The notes beneath the pieces were generated by a model. That model saw only the letters and a list, made by a program, of their open reading frames with translations, was not told where the DNA came from and did no database searches. Below are positions 1 through 6,891 of a stretch of 6,955 nucleotides of DNA, piece after piece (positions within the stretch are counted from its first letter, which is position 1; each line of letters opens with the position of its first letter). Source of the DNA: CAZGCA01 sp964524145 (GTDB lineage Bacteria > Hydrogenedentota > CAZGCA01); NCBI GenBank assembly GCA_964524145.1, contig CAZGCA010000139.1, positions 1 to 6,955 of the forward strand. The letters are read 5' to 3'. Made by a program: the position numbers and the translations under genes.

Positions 1-1252
1 CCGACCGGGCGTAGACGTACCCGCCCAGGCTGGGCAGGAACCGCACCATGTTGCTCGGACAGCACGCGCAATCGAACCAGGGTTGCCTGTGATGGCCTCC
101 GCGGCTGGCGAGCGGGTTGACGTAGAAGAACTTCTCGCCGTCAAGCGATACGCCCGATAACAACCCGTTGTACAATACGCGTTCGAGCACGTCGCCGAAC
201 CGGGCGTCGGCGTGGAGCATGTTTAGCCGATGGTTCCACAACGCCATGCCTATCGACGCACACGTCTCGGCGTAGGCCGTCTCGTTCGGCAGGTCGTAGG
301 CGACGGTGAACCCTTCGTTCGAAGCCGACGGTCCGATGCCGCCCGTGACATACATCTTCTTGAGCGCGACGTCGTTCCATATGCGGTCCATCGCACCGAT
401 AAACCCTTCGTCGCCGGTGATCGCCGCAACGTCCGCCACGCCGCTGTACAGGTACATTGCGCGAACCGCATGGCCGCATATCTCGCTCTGCTCGCGTACG
501 GGTTCGTGGTCCTGGCAATAGTCGCCGTAGACCTTGCGGTGGGTGCTCCGGCCGCGTTCGTCCAGGAAGAACTGCGCCAGCTTGAGGTACCGCTCTTCGC
601 CGGTTGCGCGGTACAGCTTGACGAGCGCCAGCTCGATCTCTTCGTGGCCCGGCACGCCGTGCCGTTTGCCCGGCCCGAAGACCGTGTCGATGTTGTCAGC
701 GAACTTGCACGCAACGTCCAGAAACGTTTGCTTGCCTGTCGCGCGGTAGTGCGCCACCGCAGCCTCGAACATATGTCCCCCGCAATAAAGCTCGTGTTTA
801 TCCTTGAGGTTCGACCAGCGCTTCTTCGGCGCAACGAGCGTGTAGTAGCTGTTGAGATACCCGTCATCCTGCTGCGCGGCGGCCATCTTGGCGATAACGC
901 CGTCGACGTACTGCTCCAACTCCTTGTCGGGATGGTTCGAGAGCGAGTACGCAGCGCCTTCCAACACCTTGTACACATCGGAGTCGTTGAAGTAGATGCC
1001 CTCGAACTTCCCTTTCTCGAGCCCGGCGGCTTTTGCGAAATTGCTGATACGGCCGGTCGTCTCGCACAACTCTATCGCGTGCGGCAGGGATCTCTCGCGG
1101 TTGGTCTCGATCCGCGGTGCCCAAAACTCGTCCTCGATACGCACATCCGTGAAGGGCACCGCAGAGAGTTTCTGGTACGCCGCGTCGCCGGCTGCCACGT
1201 TACATGCTGTGCTGATCAACGAAACCATCATCACAATTCCTATCGATCTCAT
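1..1252 (-). CDS. GH127 (DUF1680) beta-L-arabinofuranosidase, exported, partial at its C-terminus
   Basis: The first 417 residues are visible; the gene runs off the left edge. The family is usually about 640-660 residues, so roughly the last third is missing. The sequence shows the DUF1680 landmarks: an N-terminal DEFWAPRI segment, NDSDVYK at 89-95, HELYC at 153-157, ETC at 329-331 and CACCPSN at 395-401. In the characterised GH127 enzyme HypBA1, a Glu acid/base, a nucleophilic Cys and a Zn site of one Glu and three Cys are used. The matching residues here are E313 (acid/base), E329, C331 and the pair C397-C398, with the Glu-to-Glu spacing of 16 preserved. The family releases terminal beta-L-arabinofuranose from glycans or glycoproteins, though some members act on other sugars. 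A hydrophobic leader (residues 4-16, then Cys17) suggests export; the lipobox is non-canonical. The ATG at 1252 is preceded by GAGGTG, four bases away. It lies 51 bases after the GH33 gene and is probably cotranscribed with it. Confidence 0.93.
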   Translation of the reverse strand, partial: MRSIGIVMMVSLISTACNVAAGDAAYQKLSAVPFTDVRIEDEFWAPRIETNRERSLPHAIELCETTGRISNFAKAAGLEKGKFEGIYFNDSDVYKVLEGAAYSLSNHPDKELEQYVDGVIAKMAAAQQDDGYLNSYYTLVAPKKRWSNLKDKHELYCGGHMFEAAVAHYRATGKQTFLDVACKFADNIDTVFGPGKRHGVPGHEEIELALVKLYRATGEERYLKLAQFFLDERGRSTHRKVYGDYCQDHEPVREQSEICGHAVRAMYLYSGVADVAAITGDEGFIGAMDRIWNDVALKKMYVTGGIGPSASNEGFTVAYDLPNETAYAETCASIGMALWNHRLNMLHADARFGDVLERVLYNGLLSGVSLDGEKFFYVNPLASRGGHHRQPWFDCACCPSNMVRFLPSLGGYVYARS

Positions 1253-1303
1253 CCTTCACCTCATGTCCGGCGTTGCCGTCCGAACGCAGCCCCGTCCAAA
1301 ACC

Positions 1304-2440
1304 CTACGGCTTGACAATCGAATCCGTGCCGCCGGTGAGCCATTCGAGCGAGAACCGCGCAAACGTGATTGTTTCGTACGCCGATTCCTTCCCTCGTTCG
1401 TACAGGCATCCGATAGTCATATCGGGCAGAACCGTCAGCGCCGAATACGCCGCGTGACTCTCATGGAGCACTTTCGATACCGGCCACGTTCTGCCTTCGT
1501 CGTAGCTCAGGCGTATAGTCATTCGGACTCGTTCATCGCTTGCCGGGTTGGAGAAGAGCAACCGGTTCTTCGCGTGCGCGGGCTGCTCGGTGTACCGCAA
1601 CAGGCTAGCCTGGCACACGGGCTCGATCAGCGCGGGATCGAACGTTATCTCCGACCACGTCATCCCGCCGTCCTTGCTCGTGGCGACCGTGCGGCGATTC
1701 CGCTTGTGGTAGCTCCGCATGTTGATCAGCAACGACGCGTCAATAAGCTCGACGACCTGGCACTCGTTGGTCTTCTCAACGACTATACCGCCCAGCTTCC
1801 ATGTCGCGCCATGGTCGTCGCTGTAGATGATGTGTGATCGCCACTCTCTCGTCGACAGAACGGCATGGTCGCAGGGAATTACCATGCGGCCGTTCTTCAG
1901 TTGGATACCGCATCCCGGTCCCGTAGCGTACCACGTCCAGCCGGGCTCCATGGTTGTTTCCGTTATCTCGACTCGCTTCGACCATGTCACGCCGTCGTCA
2001 TCGCTTTTCGTGACCCAGACCCGGCGTGTGTCCTCGCTCACGCCGCGCATGATCTCGCTTTCGGTATCCTTGCCGAGGTTGCTCGTGAGCAGCAACCAGA
2101 TGGTGCCGGTGTCGCGGTCGATAACGGGGCACGGGTTGCCGATCGTGTTCGGCCCGTAGTCGGCGACAACTTCCATCGGACCCCAGGTAGCGCCGTTGTC
2201 GAAACTGCGTTTGAGCACGAGGTCGATGTTGCCGGCGTCGCCCCTGCCGCTCTTTCTGCCTTCACAGAACGCGAGCACCGTCCCTTTGGGCGTGACGATC
2301 GCCGACGGTATGCGGTACGTGTGGTAGCCGTCCTGGCCGCTCACATACACGGTCGTCTCTTCCAGCCCGCCGCCGTTCTGCCCGAAAGCGACCGCCGGGA
2401 CGGACACAACCAGTAACACCACCAGCATCAGGACTTTCAT
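1304..2440 (-). CDS. Secreted exo-alpha-sialidase, GH33
   Basis: This 378-residue protein is a complete GH33-type six-bladed propeller. A Sec signal peptide covers about residues 1-20 (AFG before Q21). The YRIP motif (R43) supplies the first arginine of the carboxylate-binding triad. D68 in GRGDAG fits the acid/base Asp, E226 in ECQV is the partner of the nucleophile, R242 in NMRS is the second triad arginine, R304 or R306 is the likely third, and Y332 in AAYSAL matches the nucleophilic tyrosine (human NEU2 has the same ECQV...NAR and AYSDL contexts). Five Asp boxes of the form SxDxGxTW start at residues 79, 146, 207, 255 and 312. The family hydrolyses terminal sialic acids from glycoconjugates by a retaining mechanism. 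No accessory lectin domain is present. The start at 2440 follows GGAGGAG with normal spacing. It sits 45 bases after the BNR_2 gene. Substrate linkage, or preference for another nonulosonate, cannot be read from the sequence. Confidence 0.93.
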   Translation of the reverse strand: MKVLMLVVLLVVSVPAVAFGQNGGGLEETTVYVSGQDGYHTYRIPSAIVTPKGTVLAFCEGRKSGRGDAGNIDLVLKRSFDNGATWGPMEVVADYGPNTIGNPCPVIDRDTGTIWLLLTSNLGKDTESEIMRGVSEDTRRVWVTKSDDDGVTWSKRVEITETTMEPGWTWYATGPGCGIQLKNGRMVIPCDHAVLSTREWRSHIIYSDDHGATWKLGGIVVEKTNECQVVELIDASLLINMRSYHKRNRRTVATSKDGGMTWSEITFDPALIEPVCQASLLRYTEQPAHAKNRLLFSNPASDERVRMTIRLSYDEGRTWPVSKVLHESHAAYSALTVLPDMTIGCLYERGKESAYETITFARFSLEWLTGGTDSIVKP

Positions 2441-2485
2441 CGATACTCCTCCGTTTCCGCTGTCATTCTTCAGCCAGACTGATGC

Positions 2486-3580
2486 TCACTCATTCTTCGA
2501 GGAGAGAACCCAGCTTTCATCGAAGGCGGCATGGTTGATCTGCGTCCGGCCGTGCGAGCTGAACACCACGTGTATCATGCCGTCGTGCGCCTGGACGGCG
2601 GTCGGATACGCGAACGATCCGCGGCCTTCTTTGATGTTCCGTTTGTACGGGTACGTCTTGTCGTTGTCCGTCGATATCGCCGCGGTGAGCGGACTGCGCC
2701 CCGAAAAGCTGTCGTTGTAGACCAACAAGAGATGACCGTTCCGCAACTTGATGAAGTCACCCGCGGCGTTCGGGTTCGGGAACGGTGAATCCTCGCCCAT
2801 GCTCCACGTCCGGCCGCCGTCATGCGATTCGGACCGGACGAGAAACCCGTCTTTTCGGCCCTCGTATCCCCCACCCCGGCGGCTGTACGAGATCAGGTAG
2901 TTGTCGTCGATCTGGACGGCGGCTGGCTGAATGTTCCCTATCCGCGACCGGATCCGGTTCGTCTCGGTCCACGGGTTGGACTTCTTCCAGACAGGTTTCC
3001 TCGGATTGAATCGCAGAAACAACGACGTGCTGTCCGGGCCGACCATCTCGGTGTCGTGGCCTGTCTCGTGGTAGATCGGCAACAGGTAATCGCCGTCGTT
3101 CAGCACAATGGGATGTGCGCGGATCATCATGCCCTCTTCGAACGCGAGCACAAACGGATCGGACCACGTCTTCGCCCCGTCCTTCGAGATCTTGGCCTTG
3201 ATCCGCGAAGTCGACCACGTCTCGCCGTAGCGCGTGAGAAAAAACAGCCAGACAACGCCGTCGGGCGCCTGCCACACAACCCCGTTTCCTTCCGACCGGT
3301 CCGGAGTGTCCGCGATCACTTCCGGCTCGGACCACTCCGTCTCGCCTTTCTTGAGACGCGCGCCGCGCACAGCGGTGTCCGTGGCGTACTCGCCGCCGCC
3401 GCCGTAGAAGACAAGATAGAGATCGCCGTTCTCGAGCTGGGTGAACGATGACGGGTGTTTGTACCTGCCGCCCGGATGTTCGCGACCGAAGACGCGGCTG
3501 ATTTGGATGTCGTCATCCGCAGCGAAGCTTTCTCCGACGAACATAGACATAAGGGCTATTGCAGCAATAAGCAGCTTCAT
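2486..3580 (-). CDS. Secreted sialidase-like beta-propeller protein (BNR_2 family), substrate unknown
   Basis: This 364-residue protein has a Sec signal peptide (residues 1-20, cut after SFA before ADDD). It then shows the pattern of BNR_2 (PF13088) proteins: a KHPSSFTQLENGDL opening, IQPAAVQ at 217-223, FPNPNAAGD at 267-275, LLLVYNDS near 284-291, and YPTAVQ at 325-330. One Asp box is intact (S252-W259); two others are degenerate (S132-W139 with Ala for Gly, and S303-Y310). Homologues are usually labelled exo-alpha-sialidase, but the YRIP arginine motif and the ECQV glutamate of the downstream GH33 gene are not visible. It is therefore a divergent paralogue, and sialidase activity is not established. 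Conserved-looking polar residues that could line the active site are H42, E64, D68, R153, H155 and R234. The start at 3580 is chosen because GGAGGG lies seven bases upstream and a signal peptide follows. The reading frame is open further upstream, but that stretch is not protein-like. It lies 83 bases after the ThuA fusion gene. Confidence 0.85.
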   Translation of the reverse strand: MKLLIAAIALMSMFVGESFAADDDIQISRVFGREHPGGRYKHPSSFTQLENGDLYLVFYGGGGEYATDTAVRGARLKKGETEWSEPEVIADTPDRSEGNGVVWQAPDGVVWLFFLTRYGETWSTSRIKAKISKDGAKTWSDPFVLAFEEGMMIRAHPIVLNDGDYLLPIYHETGHDTEMVGPDSTSLFLRFNPRKPVWKKSNPWTETNRIRSRIGNIQPAAVQIDDNYLISYSRRGGGYEGRKDGFLVRSESHDGGRTWSMGEDSPFPNPNAAGDFIKLRNGHLLLVYNDSFSGRSPLTAAISTDNDKTYPYKRNIKEGRGSFAYPTAVQAHDGMIHVVFSSHGRTQINHAAFDESWVLSSKNE

Positions 3581-3663
3581 GGAATATCCCTCCATTGTTT
3601 GAACACGACCGGTAGCTGTTGACATCGAGTGCACACGCGGCACCGCCTTCATCAACTCAAGCA

Positions 3664-5199
3664 CTAAGGCAACCCTTTCACCAGTTCCTCGCTCAGGATA
3701 GACGGACACCAGTACTTCTCGATGTGCTGGACGACAAGCTCCGTTCCCTCGTCGTGGCTCACGTACGGCGCGTCGTTCGGGTCGTACATCGTGTCCGTCA
3801 GGTCGCGCACCAGCACGCAGTCTATTCCCCAGCGGGTCATCTGCCGAATCGCGAACGACCTGCCGAGCACGCACATGTTCGTGTGGACGCCCATGATGAT
3901 CAGGTTCTTGATGCCGAGCTGCTTGAGAAAACAGTACACCTCTTTCCCGTTATCCGATATGCCGTCGTACTCGCCTATATCGATACGCGGGTTCTGCCGC
4001 GTCCACGCTCCGTAGACTTCGTCGCCGGTGTCGCAGCCGCCGTCCGAATCGTCGATCGGCAGCGGGTGGTCCGGCAGGTCCAACGGTTTGGGCAGGGGTA
4101 CACGCGGGGCGAGCATCATCCGACGCCGTTGCGGCCGGTCGGCATAAAACCCCAGCGTGTCCGACGGTGCGTGGATGATCTGCACGCCGCTGTCTCTCGC
4201 CGCGTTGATGACCGGCGCCATCTTCTTGGCTATCGCGTCGCACCGTTCCGTCGCGCCTCGGCACCAGTGGTTATCCCACATGTCGCAGATCAGTATCGCG
4301 GTTTCTGCCACCGGGACCGCCTTGTCGAAAAACCGCTCGGCCCAGACGCCGCTTCCTGTCGCCGTCTCGGTTCTGCTTCGCAGATGGAGTTGCATCGTTC
4401 CTTCAGGTGTTGGCCGCAACGGCGGGGGAGGCGGCTCCTCGGCGCGTTCCACTTTTCGCTCAGCCGCCCAGAACAGCGCGTTCGCCAACATCCGTCGAAA
4501 CGTTGCGTTCTCGAAATCCTGCTGCCCTCCGAGCGATGTATACACAACGCGGCCACCTTTGTACACGCGGGTCCACGTCACCGGCTGCGACCCTTTCGAT
4601 TTTGGAGTTGAGCCGGCCATCAGTACCTGTGCGTCTTCGGCAAGCGGCGCGGTCTTGTACAGACTGTGCCTGGACATGATGGGCCCGACACCGTCCAGCA
4701 CGGGGTGAGACCGCGCTTCCCGGACGATCTCCGCCTTCATGGTCGGCCCGTCCCCCAAATGGCCCTGGTAGTTGCCGCCAAGCACCAGCTTGTCGAACGC
4801 GAGCCAGTTCTGGAACCCGTGGCTCGCTGTCCGGACGGCGACGACAGGCCGGCCGGAGGTGCAGTACCTCCTGACACGTTCGAGCTGTTCGCCGTCGATC
4901 CTCAAACGGCGCGTGAAGAACAACGCAACGTCGCACTCGTCAAGCGCTTCAAGGCCCGGAAAGTCCTCCCATTCGTCGGTCTTGAGAAGCGTGCAGTCGG
5001 CGTTGTAGCTTTGCTCGAGATAGTCTTTGAACACGGCGAGCGACGTGTGCGAGTCGTACTCGAACGAGCCCGAGACGAAACATACCTTGAGCGGCCCGTT
5101 CTCGAACATTTCGGAAGCAATCGACGACCTGATCAGCGGCGACTTGGCGCAACCGCAACAGACCAGCAGCACCAACACTAGAGTCGCCACCCTGTACAC
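3664..5199 (-). CDS. ThuA-like domain fused to isochorismatase-like cysteine hydrolase, probable lipoprotein
   Basis: This is a 511-residue two-domain protein. Residues 1-17 form a lipoprotein-type leader (R3, a Leu/Val core, then CCGC); Cys17 is the likely lipidation site although the lipobox is not textbook. Residues about 37-246 match ThuA-like (PF06283, class I amidotransferase-like fold), with RTASHGF at 123-129 and GGRVVYTSLG near 215-224. A linker with five prolines (256-260) leads to an isochorismatase/cysteine hydrolase domain (PF00857), about 300-495. In it, D306 in ICDMWDNHWC and C443 in GVHTNMCVLGR fit the catalytic Asp and Cys. The catalytic Lys expected about 33 residues before the Cys is not there; the segment reads IDIGEYDGISDNG. 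ThuA domains are linked to trehalose and keto-sugar catabolism, and the hydrolase family acts on amides or enol ethers. The actual reaction is unknown. Translation most likely starts at GTG 5199, after a strong SD, not at the in-frame TTG at 5247. Confidence 0.88.
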   Translation of the reverse strand: MYRVATLVLVLLVCCGCAKSPLIRSSIASEMFENGPLKVCFVSGSFEYDSHTSLAVFKDYLEQSYNADCTLLKTDEWEDFPGLEALDECDVALFFTRRLRIDGEQLERVRRYCTSGRPVVAVRTASHGFQNWLAFDKLVLGGNYQGHLGDGPTMKAEIVREARSHPVLDGVGPIMSRHSLYKTAPLAEDAQVLMAGSTPKSKGSQPVTWTRVYKGGRVVYTSLGGQQDFENATFRRMLANALFWAAERKVERAEEPPPPPLRPTPEGTMQLHLRSRTETATGSGVWAERFFDKAVPVAETAILICDMWDNHWCRGATERCDAIAKKMAPVINAARDSGVQIIHAPSDTLGFYADRPQRRRMMLAPRVPLPKPLDLPDHPLPIDDSDGGCDTGDEVYGAWTRQNPRIDIGEYDGISDNGKEVYCFLKQLGIKNLIIMGVHTNMCVLGRSFAIRQMTRWGIDCVLVRDLTDTMYDPNDAPYVSHDEGTELVVQHIEKYWCPSILSEELVKGLP

Positions 5200-5205
5200 G
5201 CGATA

Positions 5206-5214
5206 CCCTCCTCT
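5206..5214 (-). promoter_or_regulatory. Ribosome binding site fixing the GTG start of the ThuA fusion gene
   Basis: Read on the minus strand this is AGAGGAGGG, ending six bases before GTG 5199. It fixes the start, since the only longer alternative is a TTG at 5247 with no comparable site. The resulting protein begins directly with a lipoprotein-type leader, which supports the choice. Confidence 0.8.
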
Positions 5215-5220
5215 GGCGAG

Positions 5221-5424
5221 GTCTTTGACCCCAAAAAGACGAGTCAATCTCCCATCTCTTCCGTACTCGTGCTCGTTTGTCGTACTCGTAATCGTTGTTG
5301 TTCTTGCAGCCCAGGTTCGAGTACGATTACGAGCACGGGCACGAGCACGAATGGTTTTCGGCGCTCGTCTCTCGCCTCGACTGCGAAACTTGACTCATTT
5401 GTTAAGCTTTGCCCCTACAAAGAC
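5221..5424. repeat. Possible small palindromic element bounded by nested short inverted repeats
   Basis: Around the central hairpin there are two further nested inverted pairs: GTCTTTG at 5221-5227 with CAAAGAC at 5418-5424, and GAGTCAA at 5241-5247 with TTGACTC at 5390-5396. Together with the hairpin they make a roughly 204-base unit with three concentric dyads, the layout of a MITE or REP-like element. It contains no gene. The outer repeats are only 7 bases, so chance is possible; I see no clear target-site duplication. Confidence 0.35.
5267..5350. repeat. Imperfect inverted repeat (hairpin) built from a degenerate 6-bp pattern
   Basis: The left arm 5267-5295 and right arm 5323-5350 pair almost completely. 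The outer 10 bases (TCGTGCTCGT against 5341-5350) match exactly, a 4-by-3 internal mismatch follows, then the inner 15 bases (5281-5295 against 5323-5337) match with one G-T/A-C type difference. The loop is 27 bases. Both arms follow a rough hexamer rhythm, TCGTAC, TCGTGC, TCGTAA on the left and the complementary CGAGCA/CGATTA form on the right. It lies in the spacer between the oxidoreductase stop and the ThuA fusion start. No U-run directly follows it in the direction of transcription, so it is not a standard intrinsic terminator. It could pause transcription, protect mRNA ends, or be a dispersed palindromic element. Confidence 0.8.
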
Positions 5425-5436
5425 GACTAGTCCGCG

Positions 5437-6780
5437 CTACACCGCTTCCGGAACGACGTACGGTTCACGGTACGTTCGTTTCACGTAGTTGTTGGCTTCC
5501 GCATCATCCACGAAGCCTTCGGTCGTCGGATCGATGTGCAGCCTGCGGCCGGTTCGGTACGCAATGTTCCCGTAGTGGCACAGCAACGTCGAGAGGTGTC
5601 CTTCCTCGATGTCGGCGACCGGCCGCTTCCGGGTGCGGACGCAGTCAATGAAGTCCTCGATATGCTCTGCGTTCGTAAACCGGCCGTGCTGGATGAAAGC
5701 GGACTTGCCGTCTGCGTCGAACGCCTCCCAACCGCCGCCGTGACGGCTGAGGAACATCTGCTGTTTGCTGCCGTAGATCTCGATGCGCGTGCCGCTGAAC
5801 GGCCAGTTCGGCAGGTTGTCGGTATCGCGCATCTTGTACGGCGTCTTCTTCATGTACGGCGTCCACAGGGTTTGTTCGAATGCCATCGTCAACCCGTCGT
5901 ACTCCCAGTTGACCGTGTGCGTGTCCGGCGTTTCCTGGTCGTCCTGGAAGAAGTGGATGCCGCCCGCCGAGGAGACCGATTTCGGATACTTCCGATCTAT
6001 CAGCCAGCGGGCTATGTCTATCTGGTGGACGCCGTCGTTGATAATGTCGCCGCCCGAATACTCCCAGAACCAGTGCCAGGCGTAGTGGAAGTGGTTTTCG
6101 TTGAACGGCCGCATCTTCGCGGGACCAAGCCACATGTCGTAGTCGACACCCTTCGGGGTCTCTCTGTTGGGTCGCCTGCCGATAGTCGACCGCGGCTTGC
6201 TGTTGAGCACCCGTGCAAAATGGACGCTGCCGAAATCCTTGGACCGGATATACTCGATCGCCTTCCTGCAATACTCCCCGCTCCGGCTTTGCGTGCCCAG
6301 CTGGACTACTCGGTTGTATTTGCGCGCTGCCTCGATCATCTTCCGGCCTTCCCAGATCGAGTGCGAGGCCGGCTTCTCGACATAGACGTCCTTGCCGGCC
6401 TGGCAGGCAAGGATAGTGCCGAGCGCGTGCCAATGGTCGGGCGTGGCGTTAACGATCGCGTCCACATCCTTATCGTCGAGCATCCGGCGGAAATCCTGCA
6501 CGAGTTGCGGACGCTTGCCGCAGATGCGTTCTATCGACGCGCCCCGACTCTTCAGCAGGCGGCTGTCACAGTCGGCCAGGTACGCCAGCTCGACATCCTC
6601 GCGTTCGGCAAACCATTTGGCAAGAGCGTCGCCGCGACCGTTGACTCCCATCACCCCGACGACAACCCGCTCGTTTGCGCCGAGCACCTTACCCGGAATC
6701 AGCGACACCGTTCCCGTGGCCAGCGCAGTGCCGATCGAAGTTTTGAGAAACTGTCGCCGTTTCATCGACTTCGCGTTCAT
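5437..6780 (-). CDS. Tat-exported Gfo/Idh/MocA family oxidoreductase
   Basis: This 447-residue protein begins with a twin-arginine signal: KRRQFLK at 7-13 followed by a hydrophobic stretch ending near GKVLGAN (about residue 36). The NAD(P)-binding Rossmann fold follows, with VVVGVMGVNGRG around 39-50 and an acidic LADCD at the end of the second strand (68-72). EKP at 135-137 carries the catalytic lysine typical of the family, and NDGVHQIDIARW at 248-259 carries the conserved His (H252). The C-terminal alpha/beta domain includes the PNWPFSGTRIEIYG segment. The family oxidises or reduces sugars and sugar derivatives; exported members have been linked to glycan or keto-sugar metabolism, and their cofactor is carried in with the folded protein by Tat. 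The exact substrate cannot be named. The ATG at 6780 is preferred because of an AGGAGA site six bases upstream; the in-frame TTG at 6819 has no such support. It is the first gene after the promoter at 6853-6881. Confidence 0.93.
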   Translation of the reverse strand: MNAKSMKRRQFLKTSIGTALATGTVSLIPGKVLGANERVVVGVMGVNGRGDALAKWFAEREDVELAYLADCDSRLLKSRGASIERICGKRPQLVQDFRRMLDDKDVDAIVNATPDHWHALGTILACQAGKDVYVEKPASHSIWEGRKMIEAARKYNRVVQLGTQSRSGEYCRKAIEYIRSKDFGSVHFARVLNSKPRSTIGRRPNRETPKGVDYDMWLGPAKMRPFNENHFHYAWHWFWEYSGGDIINDGVHQIDIARWLIDRKYPKSVSSAGGIHFFQDDQETPDTHTVNWEYDGLTMAFEQTLWTPYMKKTPYKMRDTDNLPNWPFSGTRIEIYGSKQQMFLSRHGGGWEAFDADGKSAFIQHGRFTNAEHIEDFIDCVRTRKRPVADIEEGHLSTLLCHYGNIAYRTGRRLHIDPTTEGFVDDAEANNYVKRTYREPYVVPEAV

Positions 6781-6785
6781 AACTG

Positions 6786-6794
6786 TCTCCTCTC
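6786..6794 (-). promoter_or_regulatory. Ribosome binding site fixing the ATG start of the oxidoreductase gene
   Basis: Minus-strand GAGAGGAGA ends five bases before ATG 6780. It supports this start over the TTG 39 bases upstream and over the internal ATG at 6765, which would leave only the KRRQFLK Tat motif directly at the N-terminus. Confidence 0.7.
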
Positions 6795-6852
6795 GCGATA
6801 GAACCTTCGCATCGGTCAACCAGCCATCTCTGTCGGCTTAGAAATCAGTTAC

Positions 6853-6881
6853 GTTATACATGACACGGGACTGGTTTGCAA
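6853..6881 (-). promoter_or_regulatory. Sigma70-type promoter for the oxidoreductase gene and probably the cluster
   Basis: On the minus strand TTGCAA (6881 to 6876) and TATAAC (6858 to 6853) are separated by exactly 17 bases. The -10 matches five of six consensus bases and the -35 four of six. Transcription would begin near 6846, giving a leader of about 66 bases that ends in the Shine-Dalgarno site of the Tat oxidoreductase. No other convincing promoter was found in the spacers. Confidence 0.6.
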
Positions 6882-6891
6882 GCACAATGTC

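Noticed and set aside
250..978. A 242-codon open frame on the minus strand overlapping the GH127 gene.
   Set aside because: It is the same DNA in a shifted frame. The Arg/Ser/Thr-rich translation has no recognisable motif, whereas the GH127 frame carries the HELYC, ETC and CACC motifs.
230..1837. A 535-codon open frame on the plus strand.
   Set aside because: It runs antisense across the GH127 and GH33 genes, which have clear catalytic motifs. Its translation is rich in Arg, Val, His and Leu without domain features, as expected for a shadow frame in GC-rich DNA.
3581..3874. An N-terminal extension of the BNR_2 gene by 98 codons.
   Set aside because: It would overlap the end of the ThuA fusion gene by over 200 bases and encodes Arg-rich sequence, while ATG 3580 has an SD site and a clean signal peptide.
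3619..4611. A 330-codon open frame on the plus strand.
   Set aside because: It is antisense to the isochorismatase-like domain and is Arg/His-rich with no domain.
5267..5350. Intrinsic terminator for the oxidoreductase gene.
   Set aside because: The hairpin is long with a 27-base loop and has no U-tract directly after it; the T5 run near 5233-5237 lies about 30 bases beyond the stem.
5261..5350. CRISPR-like short repeats.
   Set aside because: The units are degenerate hexamers without spacers, arranged as an inverted pair.
5437..6780. Assignment of the oxidoreductase to GH109 (NAD-dependent alpha-N-acetylgalactosaminidase).
   Set aside because: GH109 shares the Tat signal and fold, but the EKP lysine motif here is that of ordinary Gfo/Idh/MocA dehydrogenases, so I kept the general call.
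5536..6801. A 421-codon open frame on the plus strand.
   Set aside because: It is antisense to the oxidoreductase gene, has no SD-supported start, and its composition is that of a shadow frame.
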